Positions 5,372 to 5,381 of a stretch of 5,381 bases of DNA are shown here, piece after piece. The DNA lies in the NCBI GenBank assembly GCA_964524755.1, contig CAZGDR010000081.1, forward strand, positions 1 through 5,381, written 5' to 3'. The stretch is from JAQVOO01 sp964524755 (lineage in GTDB: Bacteria; Spirochaetota; Spirochaetia; Sphaerochaetales; Sphaerochaetaceae). Numbering within the stretch: position 1 is the stretch's first letter; each line of letters opens with the position of its first letter. The notes under the pieces were generated by a model. It worked only from the letters and a program-made list of their open reading frames with translations. It did no database searches and was not told the origin of the DNA. Made by a program: the position numbers and the translations under genes.

Positions 5372-5381
5372 TGCACTAAGA

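Noticed and set aside
5068..5376. Minus-strand open frame of 102 codons
   Set aside because: It lies wholly opposite the conserved TSCPD domain and cysteine-rich tail of nrdJ, and its translation looks like an antisense artefact rich in Ser, Arg and Pro.

Overview
The window holds three complete genes, all on the + strand: a hexameric-type glutamate dehydrogenase (gdhA, 258-1595), an M42-family metallo-aminopeptidase (1641-2699), and an adenosylcobalamin-dependent class II ribonucleotide reductase (nrdJ, 2873-5371). The base composition is moderately AT-rich by eye. The Shine-Dalgarno sites are strong (GGAGG, GGAGGG) and one gene uses a GTG start. The GDH resembles the Clostridium symbiosum type, and a B12-dependent RNR is present. 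Together these suggest an anaerobic, low-to-mid GC member of the Bacillota, perhaps a Peptococcaceae/Desulfitobacterium-like clostridium. That placement is inference from protein style, not from a database search.

Region by region: 1-257 is an AT-rich, gene-free leader with two sigma-A-like promoter candidates for gdhA and a short inverted repeat over the first -35. A 45-nt gap follows gdhA. It has no Shine-Dalgarno sequence, but a perfect TATAAT lies 6 nt before the peptidase ATG, so that gene may have its own leaderless transcript. The 173-nt gap before nrdJ carries a perfect 16-bp NrdR-box palindrome, a weaker second box one helical phase (32 bp) downstream, two promoter candidates, a 5' hairpin and a strong Shine-Dalgarno site. 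No convincing rho-independent terminator is visible in any of the gaps. The last 10 bases after the nrdJ stop hold nothing.

How the genes work together: the peptidase (amino acids from peptides) and the GDH (glutamate to 2-oxoglutarate plus ammonia, or the reverse) could both serve amino-acid metabolism, but nothing in the sequence proves they are co-regulated. nrdJ makes deoxynucleotides without oxygen and appears to have separate control through NrdR. I see no mobile element, tRNA, rRNA, CRISPR array or defence gene. This is mostly ordinary core metabolism. The points worth a second look are regulatory (NrdR boxes, possible leaderless start, leader RNA, an intragenic hairpin) and structural (a beta-barrel-like insert in NrdJ, and NAD-type residues in a GDH that might be auto-named NADP-specific).
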